From: Candidatus Poribacteria bacterium
GTDB taxonomy: Bacteria > Poribacteria > WGA-4E > GCA-2687025
NCBI GenBank assembly: GCA_018644665.1
Contig: JABGQA010000138.1
Location: 62,001 to 126,000 of the forward strand
Length of the DNA stretch: 64,000 nucleotides
Reading direction: 5' to 3'
Shown: positions 8,616 through 16,276 of the stretch, piece by piece
How positions within the stretch are numbered: position 1 is the stretch's first letter
Layout of the letters: each line of letters begins with the position of its first letter
Notes under the pieces: generated by a model
What the model was told of the DNA's origin: nothing
The model's database searches: none
Seen by the model: the letters and a program-made list of their open reading frames with translations, nothing else
Made by a program: the position numbers and the translations under genes

Positions 8616-9032
8616 TCAGATCTCCAAGCGGAAGACGTACCCAGCCACGAACGACTCCATGTCCGTGAGATCGTCCAGGCCGAGGGCGTCAACGGAGGTT
8701 TTGATCTCGTCCAGGGCGGCGGGAAGCTCATCCGTCGAGACGAAGGAGGCAGGGAACCACGAAAGGTAGTAATCGGGGTCGTGATAGATGGCGCCGCCAG
8801 CGCAACGGAAGCTGTCCTCCGTCTGCACTACGACATCGATTTCGCGGAAGAGCCAACGGTCTTCGCTATCCGGGCTGGACCATGTGATGAGTATCGTGGG
8901 GTTGTCCTGCGGATAGAATACGACGTCCTCCAGACCGTTTGCCTCGACCCAATCCAGGATCACATGCTCGAACGGCTTCGTGTGCTGCTCGCGCATGGCT
9001 GCCAGGATCGGGTTCTGTCCGGCGCCGCCCAT
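8616..9032 (-). CDS. Conserved-looking small soluble protein, unknown function
   Basis: A 138-residue acidic protein, not recognised. It has no signal peptide or membrane segment. Aromatic-rich stretches such as HDPDYYLSWFPASF and ITWSSPDSEDRWLF suggest a compact alpha/beta fold. ATG 9032 is chosen because GGAGAG lies 4 nt upstream; the longer frame would need a TTG at 9044. It is the last gene of the minus-strand run TIM barrel, class V aminotransferase, fabV, this gene, about 46 bp after fabV, so it may be co-transcribed. No function is claimed. Confidence 0.7.
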   Translation of the reverse strand: MGGAGQNPILAAMREQHTKPFEHVILDWVEANGLEDVVFYPQDNPTILITWSSPDSEDRWLFREIDVVVQTEDSFRCAGGAIYHDPDYYLSWFPASFVSTDELPAALDEIKTSVDALGLDDLTDMESFVAGYVFRLEI

Positions 9033-9078
9033 GGGTCTCTCCAAACGTCCTCTTCACGCCACGTTCCGCCGACTATGC

Positions 9079-10269
9079 CTACGACGGAAGCGCGCGTTCG
9101 ATTTCAACCGGCTGTCCGTAATCCAACCCCTCGACCTCGAACCCGAACAACTGCCTGAATTCGCTCTGGTAGCCGCGGAAGTCCGCGTGTTCCGCCAAGT
9201 TGTCGGTGTCGACCGCGGCCCATCGACGGGCGATCTCGCCCTGTATCTCGTCCGTCATCTCGCGGTCGTCGAGACGAATGCGCCCGGCCTCGTCAGTTAC
9301 TGGTGTCCCACCTAGATGCTCGCGGAACAGGCGGTTCATCTGGTCTATCGGCGCCTCGTGCGTGCCCGCCGCACGCATAACTGGATATAGCATACTCATG
9401 TAGAGCGGGACAACGGGTATGGCCGCAGACGCGGGCGTGATCACTCCCTTGTTCACGCTCACGTACGCCCGCCCGCCGACGGCGCTCGCCATACGCTGCG
9501 ACAAGTGCGGAGTCGTCTCTTCAAGGTGCAGCTTCGCCATCCCGATGGTGCCGCTCCGATAGATCCCGTGCGTCACGTCCGGCCCGATGTACGAATACGC
9601 GACCGCTGTCGCGCCCTCGGCCAGAAGGCCTTCCTCCAGCAGCAGCGAAACCCAGAGGGCGAAGTCCTCCCCGCCCATCACCTGTATCGTGTCCGCCACC
9701 TCAACGCCCGAGGCCGACTCGATGGTAACGCTCTCGACCGCGCCGGTGTTCAGATTGATCGTCTTGCCCGTGAACGGGTCGCCGGTCGGCTTCAGTGTGG
9801 ACTGGTGCGTGACGCCCGTCTTCGGGTGCGTGCGTCGCGGCGACGCCAACGAGTAGATGAGGGTGTCGACGGGGCCCATATGCTCGCGGAGCGTCGCGAC
9901 GGTTTGCGCCTTGAGTTCGTCCGAGAAAGCGTCGCCGTTCAGGCTCCACGCGCCGACGCCGGCCTCCGCAGCGGCTTCGTGGAACGCGACGGCGTTGTAG
10001 TACCCCGCGGTCGCAGTGCGTTTGCCCCCTGCCGGCCGCTCGTAGAAGCAGCCAAGAGTCTTCGCGCCACGACCGAACGCTGCCACGATCCGCGACGCTA
10101 GCCCGTACCCGGTGGACGCCCCCACGACGAGGACGTTTCCGCCCGTGTCCTCGACGCCGAGTTCACGCGTGGTTTCTATCTGCGAAAGCACCCGTGCGCG
10201 GCAGCCTTCCGGGTGCGCGTTCGTCGCGATGAACCCGCGAATCCGTGGCTGTACGATCTCCTTCGCCAT
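9079..10269 (-). CDS. fabV: Trans-2-enoyl-CoA/enoyl-ACP reductase FabV
   Basis: A 396-residue FabV-type NADH-dependent enoyl reductase, the last reductive step of fatty-acid elongation or reduction of crotonyl-CoA-type substrates. The nucleotide-binding stretch VLVVGASTGYGLASRI follows the family N-terminus (RGFIATNAHPEGC). The catalytic Tyr-x8-Lys is visible as YRSGTIGMAK. FabV is about 400 residues, so this is full length. GGAGAG lies 5 nt before the ATG. It sits 29 bp downstream of a class V aminotransferase gene in a minus-strand run. FabV is often triclosan-insensitive and may be the cell's enoyl reductase; whether a fabI exists elsewhere cannot be seen here. Confidence 0.95.
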   Translation of the reverse strand: MAKEIVQPRIRGFIATNAHPEGCRARVLSQIETTRELGVEDTGGNVLVVGASTGYGLASRIVAAFGRGAKTLGCFYERPAGGKRTATAGYYNAVAFHEAAAEAGVGAWSLNGDAFSDELKAQTVATLREHMGPVDTLIYSLASPRRTHPKTGVTHQSTLKPTGDPFTGKTINLNTGAVESVTIESASGVEVADTIQVMGGEDFALWVSLLLEEGLLAEGATAVAYSYIGPDVTHGIYRSGTIGMAKLHLEETTPHLSQRMASAVGGRAYVSVNKGVITPASAAIPVVPLYMSMLYPVMRAAGTHEAPIDQMNRLFREHLGGTPVTDEAGRIRLDDREMTDEIQGEIARRWAAVDTDNLAEHADFRGYQSEFRQLFGFEVEGLDYGQPVEIERALPS

Positions 10270-10298
10270 CGATTCTCTCCAAACCCCGGGGCGCTACG

Positions 10299-11471
10299 TC
10301 AATTGGCGGCCTTCGCGTACGGATGCAGTAGGCTGATGAGCCTGTCGATCTCTTCCTCAGTGTTGAACACGGCGGTCGAGATGCGGTTGCCGTCTACCTC
10401 CCCGACGATCCGCAGCTTGACGGCGTGCTGCTCGCGCAACTCGTGGAACACCTCCACGCCGGAAACTCCAGGCACGGAGAACGTCGTCATCGCCGACGAG
10501 TCCTCCCACGAACGGGGCGTGTGCACCGTGATGCCTGCCAATGGGCACAGCCGATCGCGCAGATAGTCGGTAAGATGACGCATCCGCACGACCTCGCGAT
10601 CCATCCCGAGGCCGTGGTGCCACTCGATGGTTGCCTCGATGCCTCCGTACCTGCCGAAGTCGCGCGTGCCGTATTCGAAGCGCGACGCGGTGTCCAAGGG
10701 TTCCAGGCCGTCCTCGTCACTGAAGTGTCCCGTGCCGGCTCCGACGAACGTGGGCGTCAGTTCGTCCAGGCTGTCACGACGTACGTAGAGGAAGCCGGTG
10801 CCCTTCGGCCCGAGAAGCCACTTGTGGCAGTTCCCGGTGTAGAAGTCTCCACCGATGCCCGGTAGATCAAGGGGAAACTGTCCTACGGCCTGCGCCCCGT
10901 CGAACAGCGTCAAGATGCCCCGCTCCCGGCAGAGCGCTGCGATCTCCTTCGCTGGCGTCCGTTTGCCGGTCACTGAACTGACGTGGCTCGTGGCCACCAG
11001 TCGCGTGCGCGGCGTCAACGCCGCCCGGACGTTGTCCAACGACTCTTCGGGCGTCATGCCGACGGCGAAGCGGTTCAGCTTCACGTCGCGCCGTTGCGTG
11101 AGGTACGTCCACGGCCACAGCATCGACGGATGCTCTTCGTCCGACAGCAATGCCTCGTCGCCGTCCCGCCAACCGACGCCCTCGACGACCAGGTTCACGC
11201 CGTCGGTCGCGTTCCTCGTTAGGGCGATCTCCTCGCGCTCCGCGCCCAGCAGGGCCGCCAGGGCCTGCCGCCCGCGCTCCATCCGTGTAGCGCCGTCGCC
11301 CCAGCCGTGCTCGCCGTCGAGTTCAAAGGCCCGGATGTCGGTCCATGTTGCCGCTGCCACGGAGAGCGGCGCGACGCCCGCGGTGCCGGTGTTGAAGTAG
11401 ACGATGCGCTCGACGATCGGGAACTCCGCGCGGATCGCCGAGATGTCGAGACCGGAGGCGTCGGTACTCAC
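10299..11471 (-). CDS. Class V aminotransferase-fold PLP enzyme
   Basis: A 390-residue PLP enzyme of the class V (isopenicillin-N-epimerase/cysteine-desulfurase-like) group. It opens YFNTGTAGVAPLSV. The PLP-ring aspartate lies in FDGAQAVGQ and the Schiff-base lysine in NCHKWLLGPKGTG. The conserved RFEYGTRDF near residue 275 is also typical. There is no active-site cysteine loop characteristic of IscS, so it is more likely an epimerase, lyase or aminotransferase. The start is GTG 11471, overlapping the stop of the TIM-barrel gene by 4 bp (GTGA), so the two are translationally coupled. Such a pair suggests a joint role in small-molecule catabolism; the substrate is unknown. Confidence 0.88.
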   Translation of the reverse strand: MSTDASGLDISAIRAEFPIVERIVYFNTGTAGVAPLSVAAATWTDIRAFELDGEHGWGDGATRMERGRQALAALLGAEREEIALTRNATDGVNLVVEGVGWRDGDEALLSDEEHPSMLWPWTYLTQRRDVKLNRFAVGMTPEESLDNVRAALTPRTRLVATSHVSSVTGKRTPAKEIAALCRERGILTLFDGAQAVGQFPLDLPGIGGDFYTGNCHKWLLGPKGTGFLYVRRDSLDELTPTFVGAGTGHFSDEDGLEPLDTASRFEYGTRDFGRYGGIEATIEWHHGLGMDREVVRMRHLTDYLRDRLCPLAGITVHTPRSWEDSSAMTTFSVPGVSGVEVFHELREQHAVKLRIVGEVDGNRISTAVFNTEEEIDRLISLLHPYAKAAN

Positions 11472-12259
11472 ATCGCCACAATCTGTCGCATGCGATTCGC
11501 CGTCTCGACCTGCGCCTCAAAGTCGCCGCCGACCTCGTGGATCACGGCGTCGTCGTAGCCGATGGCGCGCAGTTCCGCGACCACCGTCGGCCAATCCGTG
11601 TCCCCGTCCATCAGGTCGGTGAACTTGTGGTCACGCCGGGCGAAGTCCTTGAAATGCACTTTCTTGATACGGCTGCCGAGGCCGCGAATCCACTGCTCGG
11701 GATACCCGTACGCCATCATGTTCGCCGTGTCGAGGTAGATGCCGATCCAGTCGCTGCCGACCTCGTCCACGAGTTGCGCTGCCTCGCGAGGGCTGAGCAT
11801 GAACCGGTTCCACACGTTCTCGACGCCCACGGCGCACTTGTTCGCCTCGGCGACTGGCGCCAGCTCGATCAGCGCGTCGCGTAGGCGATCCCACGCGGCA
11901 TCGTAGGTGCCGTCCACGGCCAGATGGCCGGGATGTAGGAGCGTAGCGTTCACGCCGAGGATGTTCGCGATCTCAACGGAGCGCGTCACGCGTTCTCGCC
12001 CCGCCTTTTGGTCCTCGTCGGCGGCGCTGAGAAGGTTGCCACCAGCAGAGCCCGATGCGATCACGCTGGCGATCTCCACGCCCGCGTCGGCGCACTTGCG
12101 ACCCACGGCCTCTATCTCGGCGTCGCTCAGGCCCGAGTGCAGATCCTTGCCTTCTCGGAACGTGAGTTCGACGGCCTCGTATCCGGCCGCTTCGCAGAGC
12201 TTCAGCGTCTCGTCAAGCGTCTGCGCGCCGAGAATTATCTGCGTGATTCCGATCTTCAT
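11468..12259 (-). CDS. TIM-barrel sugar phosphate isomerase/epimerase-like protein
   Basis: A 263-residue AP-endonuclease-2-type TIM barrel, the fold of sugar isomerases and epimerases such as IolE/IolI. The metal-site residues are in place: Glu in VGVENVWN, Asp in YLDTANMMAYGYPE, His in VHFKDF and Glu in IHEVGG. Length is normal for the family. It begins the operon that continues with the class V aminotransferase (4-bp overlap) and fabV. A candidate promoter lies about 45 bp upstream. These proteins are numerous in poribacteria-like genomes and their substrates are mostly unassigned; none is claimed here. Confidence 0.9.
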   Translation of the reverse strand: MKIGITQIILGAQTLDETLKLCEAAGYEAVELTFREGKDLHSGLSDAEIEAVGRKCADAGVEIASVIASGSAGGNLLSAADEDQKAGRERVTRSVEIANILGVNATLLHPGHLAVDGTYDAAWDRLRDALIELAPVAEANKCAVGVENVWNRFMLSPREAAQLVDEVGSDWIGIYLDTANMMAYGYPEQWIRGLGSRIKKVHFKDFARRDHKFTDLMDGDTDWPTVVAELRAIGYDDAVIHEVGGDFEAQVETANRMRQIVAM

Positions 12260-12305
12260 AGTGGGCCTCTCTCAGCCGGGCAAACCGTCACGGTGTGGCC
12301 GCCGG

Positions 12306-12335
12306 AGTTTACGTCCAAGGCGCTGAGAGGGTCAA
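12306..12335 (-). promoter_or_regulatory. Candidate sigma-70 promoter for the TIM-barrel/fabV operon
   Basis: On the minus strand TTGACC, 18 bp, TAAACT, ending about 46 bp upstream of the ATG at 12259. Motif-based. Confidence 0.45.
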
Positions 12336-12419
12336 GATCGCAGTCGCCCACTCGTGCCGCGAGCGGGTGGAGAGCGGTCGATTGGCGGTGGGCGGCGGAT
12401 CGCCGCTCTGTACGCGGCG

Positions 12420-13778
12420 CTACTCGACGGCCTCGCGGAGGCACTCGTCGACGATGTCGAGCGCGTGATCCAGTTCGTCCTGCGTGATCGTCAACGGTGG
12501 GGCAAGCGACAGGACGTTCCCCATCGCCACCTTGAAGCTAAGGCCCTTCGTCAAGGCGGCGTACATGACTCGATCGGCCAGGTCGTTCGCCGGCTCCGAC
12601 GCGTCCCCCGGCTCGACGAGTTCCACGCCCATGAGGAGACCGCGCCCGCGCACCTCGCCGATGACGTCGTGACGCTCCGCCATTTCGCGCAGTCGTCCCA
12701 GGGCGTGGGCTCCCAACGTCGAGGAGCGTTCGAGGAGTCCCTCCTCCTCGATCACCTGGAGCGTGGCCAGAGCGGCCGCGCACGCGACGGGGTTCTTCTC
12801 GTGCGTGTAGTGTCCCAGCGCGGCGTCAGGCGCCACGTCGAACTCACCGCCCGCGACGACCGCGGCGAACGGGAATACCCCGCCGCCCAGGCCCTTGCCG
12901 AGCACCAGGATGTCCGGGTCCACGCCGTCATGCTCGTAGGCGAACATGCGGCCGGTGCGGCCAAGAGCGTGCGGTATCTCGTCGAAGATGAGCAGCGCGC
13001 CGTAGCGGTCGCAGGCCTCGCGCACCTTCCGCCAGTAGTCGGCGGGCGGGAATATGGCGGCGCTGCGGGTCGGCTCCGCGATGACCGCGGCGATGTCGCC
13101 CTCGTTGCGCAGGATGAACTCCACGTAGTCCGCGCACCGCGTGTTGCACTCGCCACCACACCCGAACAGGCAGTGCCCGGCATACGGGTATGGCACGTGC
13201 TCCGCGCCCGGCAGCAACGGGCCGGCATTCCGACGGAAACCCGCCGCCCCTCCGATGCTGATTGCGTCGAGCGAGGCGCCGTGGAAGGAGTCCCACATCG
13301 AGATGGTCTTGTGACGGCCCGTCGCCATCCGGGCGAGTTTCAACGCCAGGCCCACCGCCGACGTGCCGCCCGGCGCGAACAACACCTTGCTGAGATCTCC
13401 GGGAGTGATCTCCACAAGCTTCTTGGCCAGTTCCACGGCGACGGAGTTCGTGTATCGCCGCGTGCAGAACGAGAGCGTGCGCATCTGCTCGGTGATCGCC
13501 TCGATCACCCGCGGGTGCCCGAACCCAACCTGGTGCACGCTGTTACCGTGGAAGTCCATGTATCGGCGGCCCTGCGTGTCCTGGAGGTAGATTCCGTCGC
13601 ATGCCTCGAGGACGTTCATGCAGGGGGTAGATAGTGACTGGCGCAGGAAGTAGCGCTCGTCTTCGTCGAGTATCTGCCGCGTGTTCGGGTCGATGTGTTC
13701 GTCGAGCCACGCGCGCCGGTGCGCCGACAGGTTGACGTCGCCCTCGGACTCCGGCGGCTGACCCCGTGATGCGCTCAA
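12420..13778 (-). CDS. Class III aminotransferase-fold enzyme with a four-cysteine insert
   Basis: A 452-residue fold-type I PLP enzyme of the class III group. The PLP aspartate is D266 (FDEIP) and the Schiff-base lysine K295 (LGKGLGGG). Phrases such as YMDFHGNSVHQVGFGHPR and TISMWDSFHGASLDAIS resemble the enzyme called PbfA, an (R)-1-hydroxy-2-aminoethylphosphonate ammonia-lyase; this is recalled similarity, not an alignment. Residues 203-215 carry four cysteines spaced exactly every four residues (C203, C207, C211, C215). The start appears to be TTG 13778 with GGGGAG 7 nt upstream; no ATG or GTG fits before the conserved region. Monocistronic. It could instead be an ordinary aminotransferase; no phosphonate gene is visible nearby. 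Confidence 0.85.
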   Translation of the reverse strand: MSASRGQPPESEGDVNLSAHRRAWLDEHIDPNTRQILDEDERYFLRQSLSTPCMNVLEACDGIYLQDTQGRRYMDFHGNSVHQVGFGHPRVIEAITEQMRTLSFCTRRYTNSVAVELAKKLVEITPGDLSKVLFAPGGTSAVGLALKLARMATGRHKTISMWDSFHGASLDAISIGGAAGFRRNAGPLLPGAEHVPYPYAGHCLFGCGGECNTRCADYVEFILRNEGDIAAVIAEPTRSAAIFPPADYWRKVREACDRYGALLIFDEIPHALGRTGRMFAYEHDGVDPDILVLGKGLGGGVFPFAAVVAGGEFDVAPDAALGHYTHEKNPVACAAALATLQVIEEEGLLERSSTLGAHALGRLREMAERHDVIGEVRGRGLLMGVELVEPGDASEPANDLADRVMYAALTKGLSFKVAMGNVLSLAPPLTITQDELDHALDIVDECLREAVE

Positions 13779-13881
13779 GACGCCTCTCCCCTGGGTGTGC
13801 TCCGCGTCTCGCTGGCCGGAGGCGCGTTAGAGATCCCCGTGGACGCGGCCGACCGTCTCCACGTCGTGGCCCGGGAGTGAG

Positions 13882-13910
13882 ACTGTAATCATCGGAGCGG
13901 CGCCTGTAAA
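13882..13910 (-). promoter_or_regulatory. Candidate sigma-70 promoter for the class III aminotransferase
   Basis: Minus strand TTTACA, 17 bp, TACAGT, leaving an untranslated leader of about 95 nt before the TTG at 13778. Good match and spacing; otherwise unverified. Confidence 0.5.
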
Positions 13911-13937
13911 CGCCGGCCGCTCGAACGGTCTCGCGCG

Positions 13938-14576
13938 CTATTCTGCCCGCGGCGGATGCGGGATCACTCGCAACACGTTGCGAATCTCGTCGATTGAGAG
14001 TGCCGAGCCGCCGATGGCGTCGTACCAGGCGCGCACCGCATGTCGCTGGCCGTCCGTCCGCGTCGGATCGGCGAATGTGACCAGGTTGAGGAACGCCTCC
14101 TCGCGCGCGAAGGTCCGGTGGTACGGGTCCTCCATGAGCCATTGCACGAGCGGGTCGTCGTCCGTGGGAAATGCCTCATCTATGTGGGTGTCGTACGCAT
14201 GTGCTCGACGATTGGCCAGGTGGAACATCTCGTGGAGTATCCATTGCTCCATCGAAATGTCCGTGGCGAACATGCCATCGCGCGACGCGGGCACGTAAAT
14301 CCCAAACGGCAGGCGCCCGTCCGGATCGGGGCCGGCGAAGCCCTCCGGTGGGTCTGGTTCGCCCCACACGGTCGGCTTCACGATGTCATCGCGTTCCTGG
14401 ATGGCCGCGTCCGCTAGGAACAGAAGCGGGAACGCACTCTTGAGTTCGGCGACCGACTGCTCGAACTCGCTTGGCGGCAGCTGGTGCCGATGCGCCCGCA
14501 CCCCGCAGCCGGTAGAACACACGCCGCACCCAAGTATCAGCGCCCCGACGATCACCACTCCGTTAACCCGCTTCAC
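13938..14576 (-). CDS. Putative zincin-type lipoprotein
   Basis: A 212-residue protein starting at GTG 14576, with GGGGGA upstream. It begins MKRVNGVVIVGALILGCG, giving a lipoprotein signal with cysteines in LGCGVCSTGCG (more than one possible lipobox). The middle carries ILHEMFHLANRR, an HExxH zinc-peptidase motif, followed later by DEAFPTDDD and REEAFLNLVTF, which could supply the third ligand. The open frame runs 158 codons further upstream, but that part overlaps the divergent PspB-like gene and lacks a signal peptide, so I reject it. Probably an outer- or inner-membrane-anchored metallopeptidase of unknown substrate. No partner gene is evident. Confidence 0.72.
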   Translation of the reverse strand: MKRVNGVVIVGALILGCGVCSTGCGVRAHRHQLPPSEFEQSVAELKSAFPLLFLADAAIQERDDIVKPTVWGEPDPPEGFAGPDPDGRLPFGIYVPASRDGMFATDISMEQWILHEMFHLANRRAHAYDTHIDEAFPTDDDPLVQWLMEDPYHRTFAREEAFLNLVTFADPTRTDGQRHAVRAWYDAIGGSALSIDEIRNVLRVIPHPPRAE

Positions 14577-14628
14577 CGCGATCCCCCTATGTAGGTTGAG
14601 CCCGCCCTTCGCGAGTCCACGACCATTG

Positions 14629-14657
14629 TTGTCCCGTCTTCGCGAGACGGCTATCGT
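14629..14657 (+). promoter_or_regulatory. Candidate promoter for the PspB-like gene
   Basis: TTGTCC, 17 bp, TATCGT about 42 bp before GTG 14700. The spacer contains a short inverted repeat CCGTCT/AGACGG that could be an operator. Motif-based. Confidence 0.3.
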
Positions 14658-14699
14658 GTACTTGGTGGCCGCCGCTACAGACATTACCAGGGACACATC

Positions 14700-14954
14700 G
14701 TGCCTCCCGAAGGCCTCGCCCTTGTTGGCATCGTCGTAGCTGTCAGCCCACTCATAGCCTTGGGGATGATCCTCCGTCATCGCATCCGGACACTCGCGAT
14801 GAGATCCGAAGGGGCGGGTAGCATCGAGGAACGCGTGGAGGAACTCGCCCGCCGCCTTGCGGAGCACGAGGAGCGCATGGCCGACATCACCCTGATGGTC
14901 GAGGACGCCACGCGCCCGAGAGTGGACGCCGCTCCCGATGACCGGGTCATCTAG
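14700..14954 (+). CDS. PspB-like small membrane protein
   Basis: An 84-residue protein with one N-terminal transmembrane helix (LALVGIVVAVSPLIALGMIL), a short basic turn (RHRIR), and a charged coiled coil (SIEERVEELARRLAEHEERM). This architecture matches phage-shock PspB-type proteins, though sequence similarity cannot be checked here. GTG 14700 is used, with AGGGA 7 nt upstream. No pspA or pspC gene is present in the window. It lies divergent to the zincin lipoprotein gene. It is antisense to the rejected N-terminal extension of that gene; the hydrophobic-plus-coiled-coil pattern makes this strand the coding one. Confidence 0.68.
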   Translation: MPPEGLALVGIVVAVSPLIALGMILRHRIRTLAMRSEGAGSIEERVEELARRLAEHEERMADITLMVEDATRPRVDAAPDDRVI

Positions 14955-14989
14955 CACGGCCACCGTTGGATAGCACGGCCACCGTTGGA
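14952..14989. repeat. Tandem duplication of 19 bp
   Basis: TAGCACGGCCACCGTTGGA occurs twice, head to tail, at 14952-14970 and 14971-14989. The first copy contains the stop codon of the PspB-like gene. The ~210 bp from 14955 to 15164 hold nothing else recognisable. Confidence 0.9.
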
Positions 14990-15164
14990 CGCTCCGCGAG
15001 CGGAACCACTCGTCCGCCCACCTGACCCGCGAAACAGCGCGCACGGACATCGCCTGAGCGCATCTGCGGGAGTCGGACGGGCACGCCGCGCGTGATCTGG
15101 CGGTGGGCTCGACGACGCGTATGAGCCCATGCCGAGCACGCGGTCAGTGCCCCACAGGGCGTGG

Positions 15165-16265
15165 TCAGTTCAGCGGATAGGTCGGGACATCGACGTAGGT
15201 GCGCCATCCCTCTTCGTAGATGCGCCAATCGCCGTCGTCGTTGACGAACTTGAGCGTCTTGATGCCCTTGTCCTGATATGTGGGGCCGCCCTCGCCGCCC
15301 TTTGCCCAGGCGGCAAACTCCTGCTGGAAGCGCATGTCCGCCTCGGCGTAGGAGCCGCGTATGCGCACGCTGGACACATCGACCTCGATGCGGCTGTAGC
15401 GCTGCACGAGGCGCTTCATGCGCGCCTTGAGTTCCGCCTTGGTGAGCGTCTCCGGGATCTCCCGGCCGTTCACGACAGTCACGCGCAGGATCGTGGCGTA
15501 GTCCGCATACCACTCCATGTATTCGTCGATGTTCTTCTGTTCCCACGCCTCACGCCACGCTTCCAGGATCTGGCGGAGCTTGAACTCCGTGTCCAACGGC
15601 GGCGTCTCGTCCAACGAAACGAGCGACACGTCGCCGCGTGACTCCGCGTCGACGTTGGCCGAGGCGTGGATTTCCTCGAGCGGCTCCGCAGCCGTCGGCG
15701 GAGGCGTCTCAACGGCCGGGCCCGCGGCGATGATGTCGGCCACGCGCCACTTCTTGCCCCAACCCTCGCGGCGCAGGTGGAACGCCACCTCGCGATCGTC
15801 CCAGTCGAGGGTGAGTGCCGCCACATCCGCGCCCGTCTCATGCGTCGCGCGCACCGGGACCGTCACGGCGCCGGGCGGCGGGTCCGCCTCGAGCGGCTCC
15901 ACGAGCAGGCCGTCGGTATGGAGATCCTGAAGAAGGGCCAAGCCGTCCTTCCACGCCTGGGCGTTCGTGTGTATCAGGTCGGTCGCCATGAGAGCATCGT
16001 ACACCTTGTCGTCGTCGGCCTCGACGGCGGCATTCCATCGTGCGATGAAGCCGTCCAGCGGCTCGTCCTTAGGCTGGATAAGCAGGATGCCGCCCCAGAG
16101 CGCGAGTGTAGCGCCAACGCCGAGCACGCCGTACGTCGTCCATCGCGAGGCGGGGTTCGCCATCAGGCGTGTCCACGCGGCACGGACCTTGGCAAGAAAC
16201 GTCTCGAACGGCGACGGCGGAATGCTGCTGAGTGGCGTTTGCGCGTCTACGTCGCGGCTTTCCAT
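15165..16265 (-). CDS. Membrane-anchored protein with C-terminal NTF2-like domain
   Basis: A 366-residue protein with one transmembrane helix near residues 42-62 (YGVLGVGATLALWGGILLI) and no cleavable signal. The extracytoplasmic part begins with a helical DGFIARWNAAVEADDDKVYD segment. It ends in a domain of the SnoaL/NTF2-like type (ILEAWREAWEQKNIDEYMEW, then a C-terminal WRIYEEGWRTYVDVP). ATG 16265 is used because AGGGAG lies 7 nt upstream; the open frame extends 25 more codons without support. It is 11 bp downstream of the lipoprotein gene 16277-17530, whose own C-terminus has the same kind of ending. Probably two parts of one envelope complex. Function unknown. Confidence 0.8.
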   Translation of the reverse strand: MESRDVDAQTPLSSIPPSPFETFLAKVRAAWTRLMANPASRWTTYGVLGVGATLALWGGILLIQPKDEPLDGFIARWNAAVEADDDKVYDALMATDLIHTNAQAWKDGLALLQDLHTDGLLVEPLEADPPPGAVTVPVRATHETGADVAALTLDWDDREVAFHLRREGWGKKWRVADIIAAGPAVETPPPTAAEPLEEIHASANVDAESRGDVSLVSLDETPPLDTEFKLRQILEAWREAWEQKNIDEYMEWYADYATILRVTVVNGREIPETLTKAELKARMKRLVQRYSRIEVDVSSVRIRGSYAEADMRFQQEFAAWAKGGEGGPTYQDKGIKTLKFVNDDGDWRIYEEGWRTYVDVPTYPLN

Positions 16266-16276
16266 GCGCGCTCTCC

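Noticed and set aside
14577-15050. N-terminal extension of the zincin lipoprotein frame (370-residue version)
   Set aside because: It overlaps the divergent PspB-like gene, lacks protein-like composition and would bury the lipoprotein signal peptide.
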